From Papilionanthe hookeriana x Papilionanthe teres (taxonomy: Eukaryota; Streptophyta; Magnoliopsida; Asparagales; Orchidaceae): a stretch of DNA of 64,000 bases. Of the stretch, positions 1-13,068 are shown one piece after another (positions within the stretch are counted from its first letter, which is position 1; every line of letters begins with the position of its first letter). A program made the position numbers and the translations under genes. The stretch lies in contig CM040430.1 of the NCBI GenBank assembly GCA_022702705.1, forward strand, positions 15,571,310-15,635,309. Reading direction: 5' to 3'. The notes below the pieces were generated by a model. The model ran no database searches and was not told where the DNA came from. It worked only from the letters and a program-made list of their open reading frames with translations.

Positions 1-1021
1 GGATTTTGGAAAATTCAATAGGGAATGGATCAAATTTGGAACAATTTATTTTAGGAGTCCAAAGGAAGAGAAGTAGGAGAAGCTGAGGATCCAAGAGGAA
101 TCTTAGCAACTTCCCAAACTATCCTATTGTTTGGCTTCAATTCGAGGATTTATTTAACGTTGTAATCCTGCCAATTTTAATTAATTAGGACTTATATTTA
201 TATGACACGATCATACAAATAGCCTGGAAGATGTGAGGGTTTGTGTAGTATCGAACGACTACCTCGGAGTCCTAAGACCGGTTAGGGCTTAATTTGCATA
301 ACATGATTATGCAAATGCCTAATGAAAAGTTGAGGATTTATGTTGCACTAGGTAAACTACCTCGAAATCCTATGGCTTGCTATTTAAACTAAGAAAGGTT
401 TTGCTGATGTAGATTCCAGTTTTGCTGACGACGATGGCTGCGCTGCCCACTATGCTCCATGCTCCTTGTTGTTGCAGAGGTTTAGTTTTAGAAGGTGAAA
501 ATTAGGAGATGAGAGAAGTGTTTTTGGTTTAGAAAATTCTTAAAGTCCAAATGTCTTTAGTGTTTTATTAGGGGAATCTTAAAGTTGATTATAACAACAC
601 TGGTTAAGATCCCATGGTTCCATCATTTCGGCACCGTTATTTTTATCGGATTCACTTAGTACAGATAAATTTGCTAAACTCAACTGAATGAGTTCCAAAC
701 TTTCAATTAGACCGTGGGAAATCCCGTTAGCAACACGTAGGTTACGTCATCCGTGGTATTCCCGATCATCCAACAAGACGTTTTAATTTAGTTATAGTTG
801 TAGTTTTGTTGTTCTGTTTATGATTAAATTTTGAGTTGTTTTATATTTTGAAATGTTGTAGCGGTGAATTTTATCTTTTGGTGACTTTTAATTTTAGTTT
901 TAGGTTTCAGTTTTGTGCGGCTATCCTAAAGGTTTCAGTTTTCATGCAACAATCTTGTTTAACATGCAAGAAAAGTAAAACGCAGTACATGTAAGTAACT
1001 TGCAATAAAATAAAAGCGTAC

Positions 1022-1047
1022 CTGAAGGGTCTTCCCGTCATCCCAAG
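1022..1047 (-). other. Conserved 26-nt block flanked by AG and GT (candidate leader microexon), copy A
   Basis: On the minus strand the block is preceded by ...AAGTGTAG and followed by GTACGCTTTTATTTTATTGC. The same 26-nt block, equal in length and almost equal in sequence, is found at 31709-31734 and 45304-45329. The flanks fit a plant 3' splice site and a 5' splice site. Function is inference; it could instead be a conserved R/U5 signal. Confidence 0.5.
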
Positions 1048-4000
1048 CTACACTTGAAGCACATGTTAAGGCATTTATATAATTTGCAAGAAAAATACGT
1101 AAGTAAGGCTAAGGGAAGGTTTTGGTTGTCTACCAAAGTCCTAATCCTATTGTTAGTCAATCCATATGACGTCTAGGTTCTCGTGTTTTGTTAAGGATGA
1201 TTTTCTTCATCAAAGAACAATTAAGTTCAGTTGCACTTATAAAAAATCTCATCATATTGAGAAAGTGCTTAGGACGAGTCCTAAACATCTTTTCAATACT
1301 TATGAAATTATTTTGAGTCCAAATGAATTTTATCGTACTGGTGAATTAATCATCCAAGAATTTAGTTAAGTTTTGCTTATTGCTTAGTGAGTTAGGATGT
1401 TTGATTATCCTATGAGTAAAGTGACATTTCACTTGATGCTTCATTTAAGAGTTATGATAACGAAAGCCTTTACAGGCAAATTAATTTATTAAAGATTTTA
1501 ATGATTTAAAATTGGAATTGATGATTTAAAGTGGTTTAATTTAGTTATGAAATTTTAATTATTTTAAGTTTGGAATAGTATTCAAGTTGTTTTAATTTAA
1601 TTAAATCTTTAAATTTTAGATGATCTCAATATATTAGATTAATTTGGGTTGAAAGAGGTGTTTAGATTATTCAATTTAAATTTTAATGATTTAATTTTAA
1701 TTTAATTGAAATATTTTAGGTTAATTTTTAATTTGTTTGATTTTTTTTATGTTTTTTAATTATGAATTGTCTTAAGGTTGGTTTTCCTTAATGTTTCAAA
1801 TTTGTTTTAGATTTGTTTTTTAAGTGATTTCAAATTAATTTTAATGTTTTAAATTTATTTCAATTTGATTATCAAATCACTTAATGTTTTAAGCTTTTAA
1901 TTTAATTAAGGTTTATTTTCCTTTTTATTATTTAATTATTAATTTCAATTATTATTTTTGAGTTTGATTAAGAGTTGAATATTATTAAAGTGATTCATTT
2001 AGGGATTTTAAATTAAAGAATTGATATCTTCCTAAATCATATCCCTAATCTTAATAATCCATATTTTTACTTATTCTTCCAAAATTCAAATTGTTTAATT
2101 AATTAAAATTTACTTCAAATATTTTCAAGATTATTAATGGGTTTCTACCCCTTAATTCCATAGGTTTCAATCATCTAATGAAAATTTTAAAATCAGATAT
2201 TTTACCCTCCCCTTGATTAAACCTAAATGTTAATTAGGGTTAAAATTATTTAATTACCATTATGCCCTTTTAAGCCTAATTATCTCATAACTCATCAAAT
2301 TGAGCTCAAATGAACTTAAAATTTTTATGTCACTTCACTCACATGTAAATTAAGACATTAGAGGAGAAAATGTGATTTTTTATATTTTTAATTTACTTTA
2401 TATAATTATTTTTATGAAAAATAAGGATTTTCAATGGAAATTCAACAACAAGATCAAGGCAAGGTTTCTGTCCTTAAGAAAATTATGAGATGTCTCCATT
2501 GACCAGAGGACCACTTGGACCAATTTTAGTTATTTTTGAATTTATATTTTATTTATTATAATTATTTTAAGTTTTGGAGTGTTAATTAATTATAAAATAA
2601 ATTTAAATTTGAAAAATGAATTTTATATTTTTCATAAATCTCTCTAACCTCATGGAGTTTAGAGAAATAAATTTTATATTTTTCTAATTTTTCATTAATT
2701 TATTAGAATTAATTTAGTGAAAATCAAGGGAAATTGATTTTTTAATATTAAAAATTGTTTTAAGCCTTTAAAATTCAATATCTTAACTTATAGACTTAGG
2801 AAAAATATTTGGTTGGTTCCTAAGTGATTAGGATGTAAAATATGATATTTTTATGATTTTTAATATTTTTGTGATTTTTATTATTTTTTAATTATTAAAA
2901 TATTAAAATATGATTAAAAATGAAGATTTTTAGAAAATTTTAATTTTAATTTTTTTAGACTCCCCTAACATCAGAGAAGCCTCAAAACCATTTTGGTGAA
3001 TTTTTGAAATGTAATTTTGGAGTTATGAATTTTTAAAGTTTAATTTTGGTCATGTAATTTAATTAGTCCATTTAGTGGGGCTAATCACCTCCAATTGGTT
3101 TCAAATTTTTATGTGGGACTCCTCTGACCTTAAAGAACAGTGGAGAATTGTTTTCAAGTTATTTTGATGTGTCATTAATCCTAATTAATTAAACTTCAAA
3201 GTGTTTAGGCCGATTAGGATTATTCCTAATGAATTAACTCAAACCATAATTTTCCTAGAGTCCTCTGGTCCTAAGATACTTCCCTAAATTTTCCTAGAAT
3301 TTTCTAAGCATCATGCTAATTACTGGAATTAAAATATCAAAACAGGCACAAAAATTTGGAAAATCAATAACTTGCCATAGAGGTGGCCTCTCACCTTGGA
3401 AAATTCATGGAATGTTCCCAAGATCAGAGGCTACAAAAGCCCTATGGTCTCATGTGATGGTGAATTGTCTATGCAAATGGAGAATTAAAACATTGAAATG
3501 AGTAAATAATTAATTAAAAATAAAATACACATCAAATTAACACAATTTTTTCCACATTGTACTCTATTCACTGAGTAAGAGGGTATTTTTAGTTTATTTT
3601 TATGATTTTTCTATGCAAAGTTATGGATTTTTCAATTTCTGGGTAATTAAATAAATAGAAAATAGTCTATTTATCTATTTATCCAGCGTGGCGCTGACTC
3701 AACCTCGGCGGATCCGAAAGCCCATGCGGCGCGCCCCTATTCAACGTCGTCATCTGACTCGGATGCCACACGGCCCACAGTCTCGCTCCATCCTTCGATC
3801 CGACGCAATCTGGATCATCCACTCGATACATGCGCGATCAAACGGCGCCTGGTCATCGTCTACAACTGGAGTGTCCCATGAGCCGTCCACACTAAAATCC
3901 TATGATCTCTCTTATTTCTCAACGGATTTTCGTGTTTTTAGGCTCTATGGATTTGTCTTGAGGAGACGAACAAATCCATATGGTTTATATGCAATGAAAT

Positions 4001-4475
4001 CAAGCCAAGCAAAATAGAGAATCGCTGGAAGCTCGGGAGGAAGAAGGGGTCTATAACTTGGCTATGAGAAGTGAAGCTTCATTCAGAGAGTTGTGGAACC
4101 TTCGATTGCACCCAAGGAAACTCCAGATGAAGTCTCTAGCTCTGGGGAATTGCCTAGGTATGAAAGTGACCAATGCAGATTTCAATGCTTGGCTGATAGA
4201 GAGGATGGCTGGCTTGGTGAGGGGGCTTTCACTGAGGAACTCCTCTATGTATTGTGCAGGTGTGGGTGAGTTTAATTTGATTTTTGTAGAGGTTTCAGAG
4301 TTGTCCTGGTTTTTAGGTAAATTTTTGACTGAGAAATTGAGCTCTGTTAATGGGGATTAGGGCAAAGAGACACTGGGAATCAATTGCTCTAGGTTAGGAG
4401 AAGGTCTTGGAGCAATTTTGGCAGAGTTTTGTTAAGCTTTGGTTTATCACCTTGTTTGGCTGAGAGGGGGAGGAG

Positions 4476-4483
4476 TTTAAATA
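4476..4483 (-). promoter_or_regulatory. LTR TATA box (TATTTAAA)
   Basis: On the minus strand TATTTAAA sits in the same position as the TATA at 41885-41892 of the complete LTR, within a GC-richer context about 0.4 kb upstream of the (here mutated) splice-donor-like site near 4050. The predicted start is about 30 nt downstream, near 4445. Confidence 0.6.
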
Positions 4484-6190
4484 GAGCTAGCTGGAGGGCT
4501 TCCCAGGGGGAGTTAGGGCTTGGGATCAGCTGCCTTGGTCAAGGGAAGAACATCCATAGTGGCCATTGGGCATGGGGCAGCTCAGCCAGAGAGAATTTTG
4601 GAGTTTGGCTCACATGGAGCTCTCGTCCATGGCATTTTTCGGCGACCTAGGCGGCTGGCCGGCAGGGTCAGGTCACCATCTTGACTTAGTGAGTCCAGGG
4701 ATTGAGTTTTATGCAAACAATGGGGGTTAGCCATGTGTAAAGTAATTGATTTAAGTGGTATGGGGAGAGGGCTATTTTGGGTTCAAATGTGTCCAAGTCA
4801 TAGATTTGGGTTTGGTACACCCACCAAGGGGCTTTCGGTGCTGTGGGGGGTCAGGTAAGTCAGCTAGCTTAGTGGGGAGAAGTCATCATCTAAGCATATT
4901 TAAGTTTAAGCATGGTTTAGGGGAAGCATGAAAAGGTTTAATCACTCTTAAAGGAATCATTAAAGGAATCCCTCCTTTTGCCCAATATGGTATGGTCACA
5001 TGAACACCACTCACATGGCTTGCAAGGGGCTTAAGGATGGCTTCATGGCTAGTCTATGGCTTGCCCATGGCTTGGCTCAATTTCATGGAAATGGATTTTG
5101 GGATTTTTGATGGATTTAGGGGAAATTGGCATGAGGCTTGATTTGGAATTATTTGATTATTGATTTAGGACTTAGGGATGATTTCAATTAAAGGTATGGT
5201 GAGAAGAATTTGTCATGTGGGCTTTATGGTCAATTTTGGGCTTTTGGAATTGTTTAGGAATGGGCTTTTAAAGGCTTTAGGCAAGTGGGTTTTTAGATTT
5301 TAAATCAAGTGGATGGATGAAAATTTTGTTAAAGATTGGGCCTTATAAATATTTGGTTTAGTTTAGGGATGTGTCATGAGTGATTTGGAATATGTTTGAA
5401 ATAATTTGGAGTTGAATTGGGTTTAATTTGGGCTTCCTTAGTGATAGGGTCAAAGTGGGAAAAATTGGGCTAACTTAGGCTAAGGTTGGGATAATGTTGG
5501 TTTGATGTAAAATTAATGTTGTGAAATGTTTATGGAGGTGTAACAAAGAGTTTTCAATTTTGGTTGGGTCTTGATTTTGGGATTTGGGCTTGTTGGGGTT
5601 CATGATTTGTTTAGGTCAAGTTGGGGAATTTTGATTTGGGTTAAGCTTGGGTGGAGTTTGGGTCTAAATTTTGGGGCAAATTAAGTCAGGTTTTTGTTTG
5701 TGGGGATGTTAGGAAGATTTCAAAACAAATTTGGGGAAAATTGGGTAACATTTGGGTTGAATTTGGGATGGATTGGGCTGGGTTTAGGTCATGGGCCAAA
5801 ATTGGGCCTTAGGCTTCAAATTGAAATTGGATTCAAATGTTGATAAAATTGGGTTTGGATTTGATCTAAATTGATATTGGGGATATTGAATTGAAGTTTA
5901 GAATTGAATTAAATTGGGTTGGTTTGGTGGGACATTGGGTCCACTTAGGTTAAAAATAGGTCAAATTAAGGGTTTTGGTAAAAGTGGGTTAAATTGAAAA
6001 AATTGGCTTATGGTGTAGTTGAACAAAATGAAATTAGGAATATTTGAGATTTTTCGAAATTTTTTGGGAGTTTTCTGAATTATTGGAATTTTTGGGTTAA
6101 AAGGGTATTTTGGGTATTTGGAGGGTATTGGGGTTAAAAGGGTATTTTGGTGTATTTGGTCATGGATGATCAATTTGAGTGGGGGGAAAT

Positions 6191-6889
6191 GACAAATTCT
6201 CACATACTACTCTATAAATTGAGTAGTAACACTAAAAATAACTAAAAATGAACTAAAGTGGAATTATATGTACTTAAGGGGGCTACATAGAACTCAATAG
6301 GACTCCACAGGACTCGACATGACTCTCCTTTTGCTGTAGAATTGACTCCTATTTATAGAACTACAAAAATGACCAAGGGTTACTTCAGACACCTCTTCAA
6401 AAATTGGCCTCATTCAAAGAATCTTCTAGAAAATAACTGCAGTGCCTAGGCACTTGGTTTTGGGGCCTAGGCGCCCGCCTTCTGTCTCCAACAGACGCGT
6501 CCTTTCACTTTTGAGTCGTTCCTCTTCAATCCAAAACTGCTCCAAAGTGTCTAGATTCATTGTACCACATGTTTAATATGTCAGCAATAACTTGCAAGCT
6601 TCTAGAAGCCATCAAAACTACCAAGCATTGTCAAAATAACAGTCCAAAGTCGGCCAAAAATGTGGCTGCATCCGGAGGATGGCGCCTAGGTGCCAACTTC
6701 TAATTTTTACCCTTTTTGCTCTACTTTTGCTCTTTTTCACTAGTTTTTGACTTCTTTATCCACATCAACCTTATTTAAGAATCTACAACCAAAAACATGA
6801 AAATACCTTTCATTAAAGCATGAAATCCTTAAAAATATAATGAAATTTGAACTTAAAATGAATCAATTTAGACATGGACCACGGGGCAA
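6191..6889 (-). repeat. Fragment of an unrelated LTR, resembling Athila-type LTRs
   Basis: This 0.7-kb piece separates a truncated gag from a truncated LTR. Read on the minus strand it resembles an LTR: the start region has the same style as the Athila-like LTR at 15254-16927 (a run of TTTTTGCTC/TTTTCGCTC-like words, then ACCTTTC.TTAAAG on the plus strand), GGCGCC words in the middle, and a TATA box (TATAAAT) at 6357-6351 with roughly 150 bp beyond. No target-site duplication is evident, and both neighbours are truncated exactly at its edges. It may be a solo LTR that suffered deletions, or a deletion junction. Confidence 0.5.
6351..6357 (-). promoter_or_regulatory. TATA box of LTR fragment (TATAAAT)
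   Basis: The minus strand reads TTCTATAAATAGGAGTC, a good plant TATA context, about 530 bp from the presumed LTR start. It is assigned only on sequence and position. Confidence 0.5.
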
Positions 6890-9800
6890 AACAGATAATC
6901 ATACAGAGTCAGAGGTTCGAGGGATTTCTCCCCAGAATCAGAAATAACTTTCCTAGGATAAGGAGAGCCTACTCTACTCTTCAGTGCCTCCATCTCCTTT
7001 TCTTCCGCGGTCTTCTTCTTCTCTTCCTCCTTCTGAGGCAGGTCTTCCATTGCGATTGATAGTGCCAGCTTAGCAAGTCTCAGACTTTAAATTGAAGCAT
7101 GCACTGAAGTGGTCTGAATGTGTTCTAATATTTTCTTTGAAGATTTTGTCCAAATGGTATTCCATCCATTATTAGTTGTGTACGAGTTGATTGAAACAAT
7201 AGGCTCGGCCGAGATGACATTGATATAACCTCCTTTTTGGGGTTCTTTCATGTACTTATTCGGGATCATTATATTTCCTTTGTTGAGGTTGTTCTCGAGC
7301 AAATTCATGAAGGTGAAGCAGTCATCTATCTTGTGCCCAAGCATCCTGTGGTAGGGGCAATATAACGGATGACCGTCTTGTGCACTTCTTTTATTTTCCT
7401 GGGTTCTTGCAGTTGGAACTCGGCCCTCTTGATCAAACTGTGTAACATTTTCCCTGCCACTTCATTCTTGAAAGGGTATTCTTTATCCACTAGCTCTGTC
7501 AAGGTGCATCTTTGTTGAGGCGGTGGCTGATCATGATGCTGCGGTGGTTGATAACTTGGTCGAGGTGACTGATAATTTTATTGAGGTTGCTAATAATTTT
7601 GTTGAGGTAGTTGATAACTTTGTGGAGGCCGCTGATAAACCTACTGAGGTCACTTTGGCTGTATTTACATTGGTTGTTTACCGTTATCTACTGCCGCAAC
7701 GATTCTGTATTTCTTTCTGAATGCTTTCACCGGCTTTTGCTTAACTGTTTTATTGATAAAACATAGTTTCTTTGCTTCCTCTTGCAAGCTTTCGGCCTTG
7801 CTAAGTAACTTTTCAAAAGTCTTAATGGTGAATCCTTTGAGGAGAAGTGCTATCGATCCATAGATGCTCTTTAGAAAGATACCGATTGTGTGTTGATCTT
7901 GGAGTTATGGTCCACATTTCATGCTTAACTTTCTCCACTGAAGGACGTAGTCAACCAAGTTTTTGCTCAGTCGATGCCTCTCTACCAAAAGATCACCGAT
8001 AGTGATGTGGTGTTGAGCCCCAACAAATCATTTATCAAAAAGATTTTCCAATTTTGTAAATGTCTTGACTGAACCATTTGGCAACTCTGCATACCAATCA
8101 AAGGTGATTTCTGACAGGCTGCTGATGAATTGACAAAATAACAATGCATCACTCCCATCAGCATTGCAAAATTTGCACGAAAATGTGCTACATGTTGGGG
8201 ATTTCCTTATCATCAAAAGTCTTAGACAGAGGTGGTACAAAGCCTTTCGGGTATTGAAAGGCATCAAATTCGTCGGGTAAGGCCTATCCATCTAAATGGA
8301 TACCCGCTCTTGGATTGGGCTAGAGCCTCTCGTACCTTCTATTTCACCACACTTTTGATGTCATTTTTGGGTATTAGACTTTGATCGTCTTCTTTCTTCA
8401 ACTGTTCATCCCCGTTGACGGAGGCAACCTCTTTTCTCTCATTGCTAATATGACTGGAGGTGTTTCCTTAGGGGTATGTGGCTGACTCTGAAGTGCGGCT
8501 ACGACAGCGCGTATTTCTTCCATCCTCTTTTCCAACTGTTCTATTGTATGATTTCTTTGCTGGAGGAGTCTTTTCATTAATTCCTGGTCTTCTTCTTCGG
8601 CAATTGCTAGGATTTCTTGCTGCGATGCTAATGATCGGGTCTCCACCATATTGATTTCCACATAATTATCTTCCATATATTCTGATAGATCTTCTTCATT
8701 CTTTGGCTCTGTTTCTCGCTCTCTAGCTAACTTTGAATGTGTGCTTTTAATTGTTCCATAGCAGCTCTAACTGTCTTGTTGCTTGATGGTGATGGTTGTC
8801 AAATTACTTTTCTGGCAACTATCTTCGGAGCAGTGGTGCTCTCTTCAAATTGAGGTTCTTCGGTGGGACTCTTCCCAAATCGTGCTATCGATACCGGCTT
8901 GGTAATCTTAGGTTGCCACATCATCTTTCTTGCAGTTCGGAGCCTAGTACCGGATGGTCTGTTGGCAATACGCTGATAAGTGGTGTTCTCCCTAATGTGT
9001 AGCCCTGATATTACTACTGAAGATCTTCTCTGATCGATCTGTTGTTTCCTTGGTGTGAGTTTTCCTTGGATGGTGACCGGGTCACCCTTGGCCCGAGGCG
9101 GAATCTGGCTGGTACTCGCCCAATTGTTCTTAAGATTTCAGGTACGGGGCATCCTTCTTTCCTATCCAATTTCTTGACCACTGCTCGCAGTCGGGTTATT
9201 GAGGTAGTCTTTGTCATCTATCCCTTCTAATGGATGTAATACGAAGGTCAGGGAGAGTAGCGGCAATTCTTCTGGCATCTTCATCATTGGAAGCAGAGAG
9301 TGGGTGAAATCTATTTCTTCTCAATAACGACATAACTTCAGGTAATTCTTCTTCTTCCTCTGGGATTCTTGCAGGGAGGACAACCTCGGCAATCTTGTTC
9401 TTCTTATTTTAGAAATCCTTCTGTTTATGTTCTGTCACTATGTTCTAGTTAAGGGTACGACCCTAGAACTAGACCCTATCTTGAAAATTTGTGGAATTTT
9501 CGCAACAGTCGAACCCTCCACGGCGGGAAGTTCGTCACAAATCTGGATCTCCTTCCCTTTGAGCTTAGTGGGAGCGGGAGTAGGTGCAGTGACAACCAAA
9601 CCAATAGGGGTAGCAACTATGGTCCTGGGAGAGATTTTGTTAACCCCGACGGCTAACTTCATACTGGTAAAGACATCTTCCCCAGCCGGGACCCTCTTTA
9701 GCGGGGCAAATTCATGTGTTGATTTCAAGTTAAACTCAACAACAGACTCTACGGTCTTTAGAACTCTAGATTTTAGTGTCAGAAGGCTGACGTCCCCAAA

Positions 9801-9923
9801 GATAATGTTCGTGTTGTTGAAACTCCATCCGAAGCAGATGACTGCTCCGTCAAGTAGTTCGTTCTTGTTGACAACGAAGTCCATCCCGTCGGTGAAGGAG
9901 AAAATCAACATTCGTACAAACAT
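6890..9923 (-). pseudogene. gag: gag remnant of the minus-strand Tat/Ogre-like element
   Basis: Gag is the capsid/nucleocapsid polyprotein. Conceptual pieces on the minus strand match, in order, the gag at 33406-36652 of the plus element. The N-terminal segment 9923-9438 is open for 161 codons and starts LIFSFTDGMDF. It is followed by RLRAVVKKLDRKEG (9217-9014), a VEINMVETR...LQSQPHTPKETPP coiled-coil segment (8676-8398), a FCQFISSLSEITFDWYAELPNG capsid-like segment (about 8160-8030), and the zinc-knuckle region with CPYHRMLGHKIDDC (about 7350-7300). It ends at EKSLEPLTLYDYL near 6893, where homology stops at a foreign LTR fragment. Several frameshifts and stops break it. The knuckle Cys/His residues are better kept here than in the plus copy. 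Protease, RT and integrase of this element are absent. The start ATG at 9921-9923 is directly preceded by CTGCAG|AAG, a likely splice acceptor. Confidence 0.85.
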
Positions 9924-10340
9924 CTTCTGCAGGGTAAATGCTGAGTATTAGTTTCGTCCTATGCTTCAGTTGTAATGTCTTTACAACAAAAATAAGAATT
10001 ACTCCGAAAATAGACTTTGAACACTTTTTTTTATTTATAAAGTATTTTAAACTTTGTTGAATTTTGTTTCATGTGTAATTTAAAGGTTCGTTAGGAATAA
10101 ATTAGTTATAGGAGAAAGAGAAGGAAAGGTAAAGGACCCAGTCCAAAACTTGGAAAGGAAAACCTCACAATGCTTTCACTTTGAAAGAACGCTCTTAAAC
10201 TAACACCTATTGGTGGTATCCACCTCACTTTGGGAGGCAAAAAGGATTCAGTAACCTCTCTATTTAAGGGTGATTAAATAGTGGCTCCTGAATCGAAAAG
10301 GAGTTGAGTGTACCTACACAAGGTTGAAATGGGTAAGGTA
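9924..10340 (-). other. 5' leader remnant of the minus-strand element
   Basis: On the minus strand, the stretch at about 10300-10200 with CACCCTTAAATAGAGAGGTT and CCCAAAGTGAGGTGG matches the plus element's leader at about 32990-33080. The primer-binding site and the LTR 3' end (about 1.5 kb) are missing, because LTR interior sequence starts at about 10340. This is a deletion junction. The last bases before the gag ATG are pyrimidine-rich and end CAG|AAG. Confidence 0.65.
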
Positions 10341-13068
10341 TGCATTGATTTGAGGTATAATTTCAAATTAATTTTAACATCTTAATTTAATTGTGATCAT
10401 TTTAAGTTGTTTTAATTTGATTGCATTGATTTGAGGTTGATTATAATTTAGTTGTATTGATTCGATTGTGTTTTAAAGTTGATTAAGTTATTATAAAATT
10501 GTTTTAGGTTAATTATATTAATTTAATTTGTTTTGAATTAATTATATCATTTTTAAAATTACTTTTAATTTAATTATGCTTAATTTAAGTTAATTATGTT
10601 ATTATTATTATTTTTAAACTATTTTAATTAAATTTAAATTTAAATTAATTATGTTATTTTAAAATTATTTTTAACTTAATTATGTTTAATTTAAGTTAAT
10701 TATGTTATTTTAAAATTATTTTTTTTAATTTAGTTATTTAAAGAGAGTTTTAATTTGATTATTTTAATTTAACTTAATTTTCATTAATGAGTTTCAAATT
10801 TAGATTAAGTGATATTTGATTTCTCATAATTGATTGGGGGTTTAGATTAATAAATTAATATTTTCCAAAATTAAACCCCCTCACTTAATATCTTCTCTTT
10901 TAATTAACTTCCAAATCTTAATGATTTAAAAATATATAATTCTTTTCTTTATGTTGAAAGAGGAGATAAATGGGTTTCTACCTCTTAACTCCCTATGTTT
11001 CTATCATCTAAGGAGATTAACTAGGATTCTCTATTACCTAATACCCATAGTTAAGCCTAAATATTAATTAAGGCTAATTTCTTTAAATACCAATTTTGCC
11101 CCTATAAGCTTATGCACTTCATAAGTTATTAAATTCAAGTCAAACGACTTAGAAAGTTTTATGTCATCCTACTCATGGGTCAATTAAAATATTAGAGGAG
11201 AGAATGTGATTTTTTTAATTTTAATTTAATTTATATATTTATTTTAATACATAAATGAGGTTATTTCTATGAAAATTCAATAACATAACCAAGGAAAGTC
11301 CTATGCATTTGAAATTTTTACTGGAGGCAGGCCGAGACCAGATGACCATTTAGACCAATTTTTATGATTATTGGTGATTCAATTAATTTATTAAAATTAA
11401 TTTAATTTCTGGGATATTTATTAATTATAAAATATTTTAAAGGCGGAAAATTCAATTTTTTATTTTTCATAAATCTCTCTAAGTCTAGGGAACCCATAGA
11501 AATAAATTTTATATTTTTTTATTTCTCTTTGATTTATTAGAATTATTTTAGTGGGAAATTAGGAAAATTCATTTTTTAAATATTAAAATTGTCATAAGCC
11601 TTTAAAATTTAATATTTTCACTTAGAGATTTTTTTGGATGACTCTTAAGTGATTAGGAGACAAATTGTGACATTTTGGTGAATTTTAATAATTTTGTTAT
11701 TTTTTGTGATTTTTAAATTATTTAATTATATAAAAATGATTAAAAATGAAATTTTAATGAAAAATACAATTATATTTTTCTTAGACTCATCTGATCACAG
11801 AAAAGTCCCAAAATCAATTTGATGATATGAATTTTTTAATGTTAAAAATACCATGTTCACTTAATTAATTCATTTGAGTGAGTTAATTAACTCCAATTGA
11901 TTTGAAATTTTTATGGGGTTCTCTTATCATTAAGTTACAGTGGAGAATTATTTTCATGCCATTTTGATGTGTTTTGTGCAAATTAATTTAATTTTAATAT
12001 TAAGGTTGTGATCTAATTAGGGTTATTTTTAATGATTTAAACCAAGTTATAATTTTCTTATGGTCCTCTGGCCTTAAGAAAGCTACCAAAATTTTTTGTT
12101 AATTTTTCTAAGAAACATGCTAATTATTATGGTTAATATATCAACTACATAGACATTAACTTGAAAAATAAAGGTCTCTTCATAAGGATTTTCTCTGAGT
12201 TTGGAAAAAATCAAGGAAGATCTCCCATGATGTATAGAACAACATGTCAAAATTTCAAGTCATGGTAATATTCCTACATGCAAGAAGAATTAAAAGACCT
12301 AAAATAATGTTTAATTAATTAAAAATAAAATACTATGCAAAATATTTTTCAATTTTGGTATCACATGATTCTCCTCTATTCACTGAGTAAGAAAGTATTT
12401 TTATTTTATTTTTATAATTTTCTATGAAAAGTTATGATTTTTCGTAGTTTATGTCAAAAATAAATAAAAAATCCTCATTTTTTCGCTCGAATTTAGTCAT
12501 CCTTGTACCCTGGGCCACGTGGCGCGCTCCCATTGGCCGGCGCTATTTCTGGTGGTGGTGCATTCACGGACCCCTGATCCATCCCGCTCCATCTCAGCCG
12601 TCCATCCGATACACACACGATCGAACGGCTCTCGTTCATCTTCTACAATTGGTATTCACCTGAAACCGTCCACCTTCAAACTTTAATAACTCTCTTGATC
12701 CTTAACAAAATTGAGTGTAGTTTTTTTTAAAATGCTCATCTAACGTAGAAGAACATATCCAGATGGTGATGATGTACTTAAAGCAAGTGAATCTATATGG
12801 AAAATTAAAATAAGCTCAATTTGGGTGTGAAATTTTGATACCTTTGTCCAAGTGGTGAGGCCTCGATTGAAATGGTTGATTTGAGCTTAGGAGTGCTAGG
12901 AGAAGCTTTGGGAACAATTTGACAGAGCCTCCCTCAAGTAAATTTGCATCACATCTCTTTGGCTAGTAGGTTCAAAATGTGTGCTTAGGTGGAGGGAGGT
13001 CAAAGCTTAATTTTGGTGCAATCAATTTGGGATTGCCATGTGTAAAATCATGGATTTAAATGGCATGG
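10341..13068 (-). repeat. Partial 5' LTR of the minus-strand Tat/Ogre-like element
   Basis: In minus orientation this matches the middle of the family LTR, colinear with about 1480-4760 of copy A: AT-rich segments, the TCACTGAGTAAGA stretch near 12380, the GC-rich island at about 12490-12660, and a GCCATGTGTAAAATCA block near 13040 equivalent to 4720-4745. It lacks its outer 5' portion, because the plus element is inserted at 13069, and its 3' end by deletion. CATGG (13064-13068) would be the left target duplication of the plus element; the partner lies outside the window. Confidence 0.8.
12838..12845 (-). promoter_or_regulatory. Conserved LTR splice-donor-like site AAAG|GTAT
   Basis: The minus strand reads GGACAAAGGTATC. 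The CAAAG|GTAT or CCAAG|GTAT word recurs at the equivalent place in the LTRs at 29172-29179, 42312-42319 and 59437-59444, although the surrounding sequence has diverged. It has the form of a plant 5' splice site. Its use is inferred. Confidence 0.5.

Larger units (their letters stand above)
1..6190 (-). repeat. Partial LTR of Tat/Ogre-like element (3' LTR remnant of the minus-strand element)
   Basis: The reverse complement aligns by eye, block by block, with the complete LTR at 39513-46863 and with the split LTR at 13069-32808. The window starts about 0.5 kb before the LTR 3' end, so that end lies off the window. Shared landmarks in minus orientation are the C-rich promoter-proximal half (about 6180 down to 4600), a TATA box, a GC-rich island at about 3690-3870, AT-rich U3/U5-like DNA, and a conserved 26-nt block at 1022-1047. 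The LTR 5' end is missing: similarity stops near 6190, at a point equivalent to about 40190 in the complete copy, so roughly 0.7 kb has been lost. Short ORFs inside (1166-1369, 3313-3501, 3688-4650) match no protein and are not genes. Confidence 0.85.

Noticed and set aside
3688..4650. Run of ORFs in a GC-richer stretch as host exons
   Set aside because: The stretch aligns with the promoter-leader part of the family LTR in four other places; frames are not kept between copies.
9427..9951. A 174-codon plus-strand ORF
   Set aside because: It lies opposite the minus-strand gag N-terminus, which aligns with the plus element's gag; the plus-strand frame has no domain.
13064..13068. CATGG as confirmed target-site duplication of the plus element
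   Set aside because: The right-hand copy would lie past the truncated 3' LTR, beyond 64000, so it cannot be confirmed.
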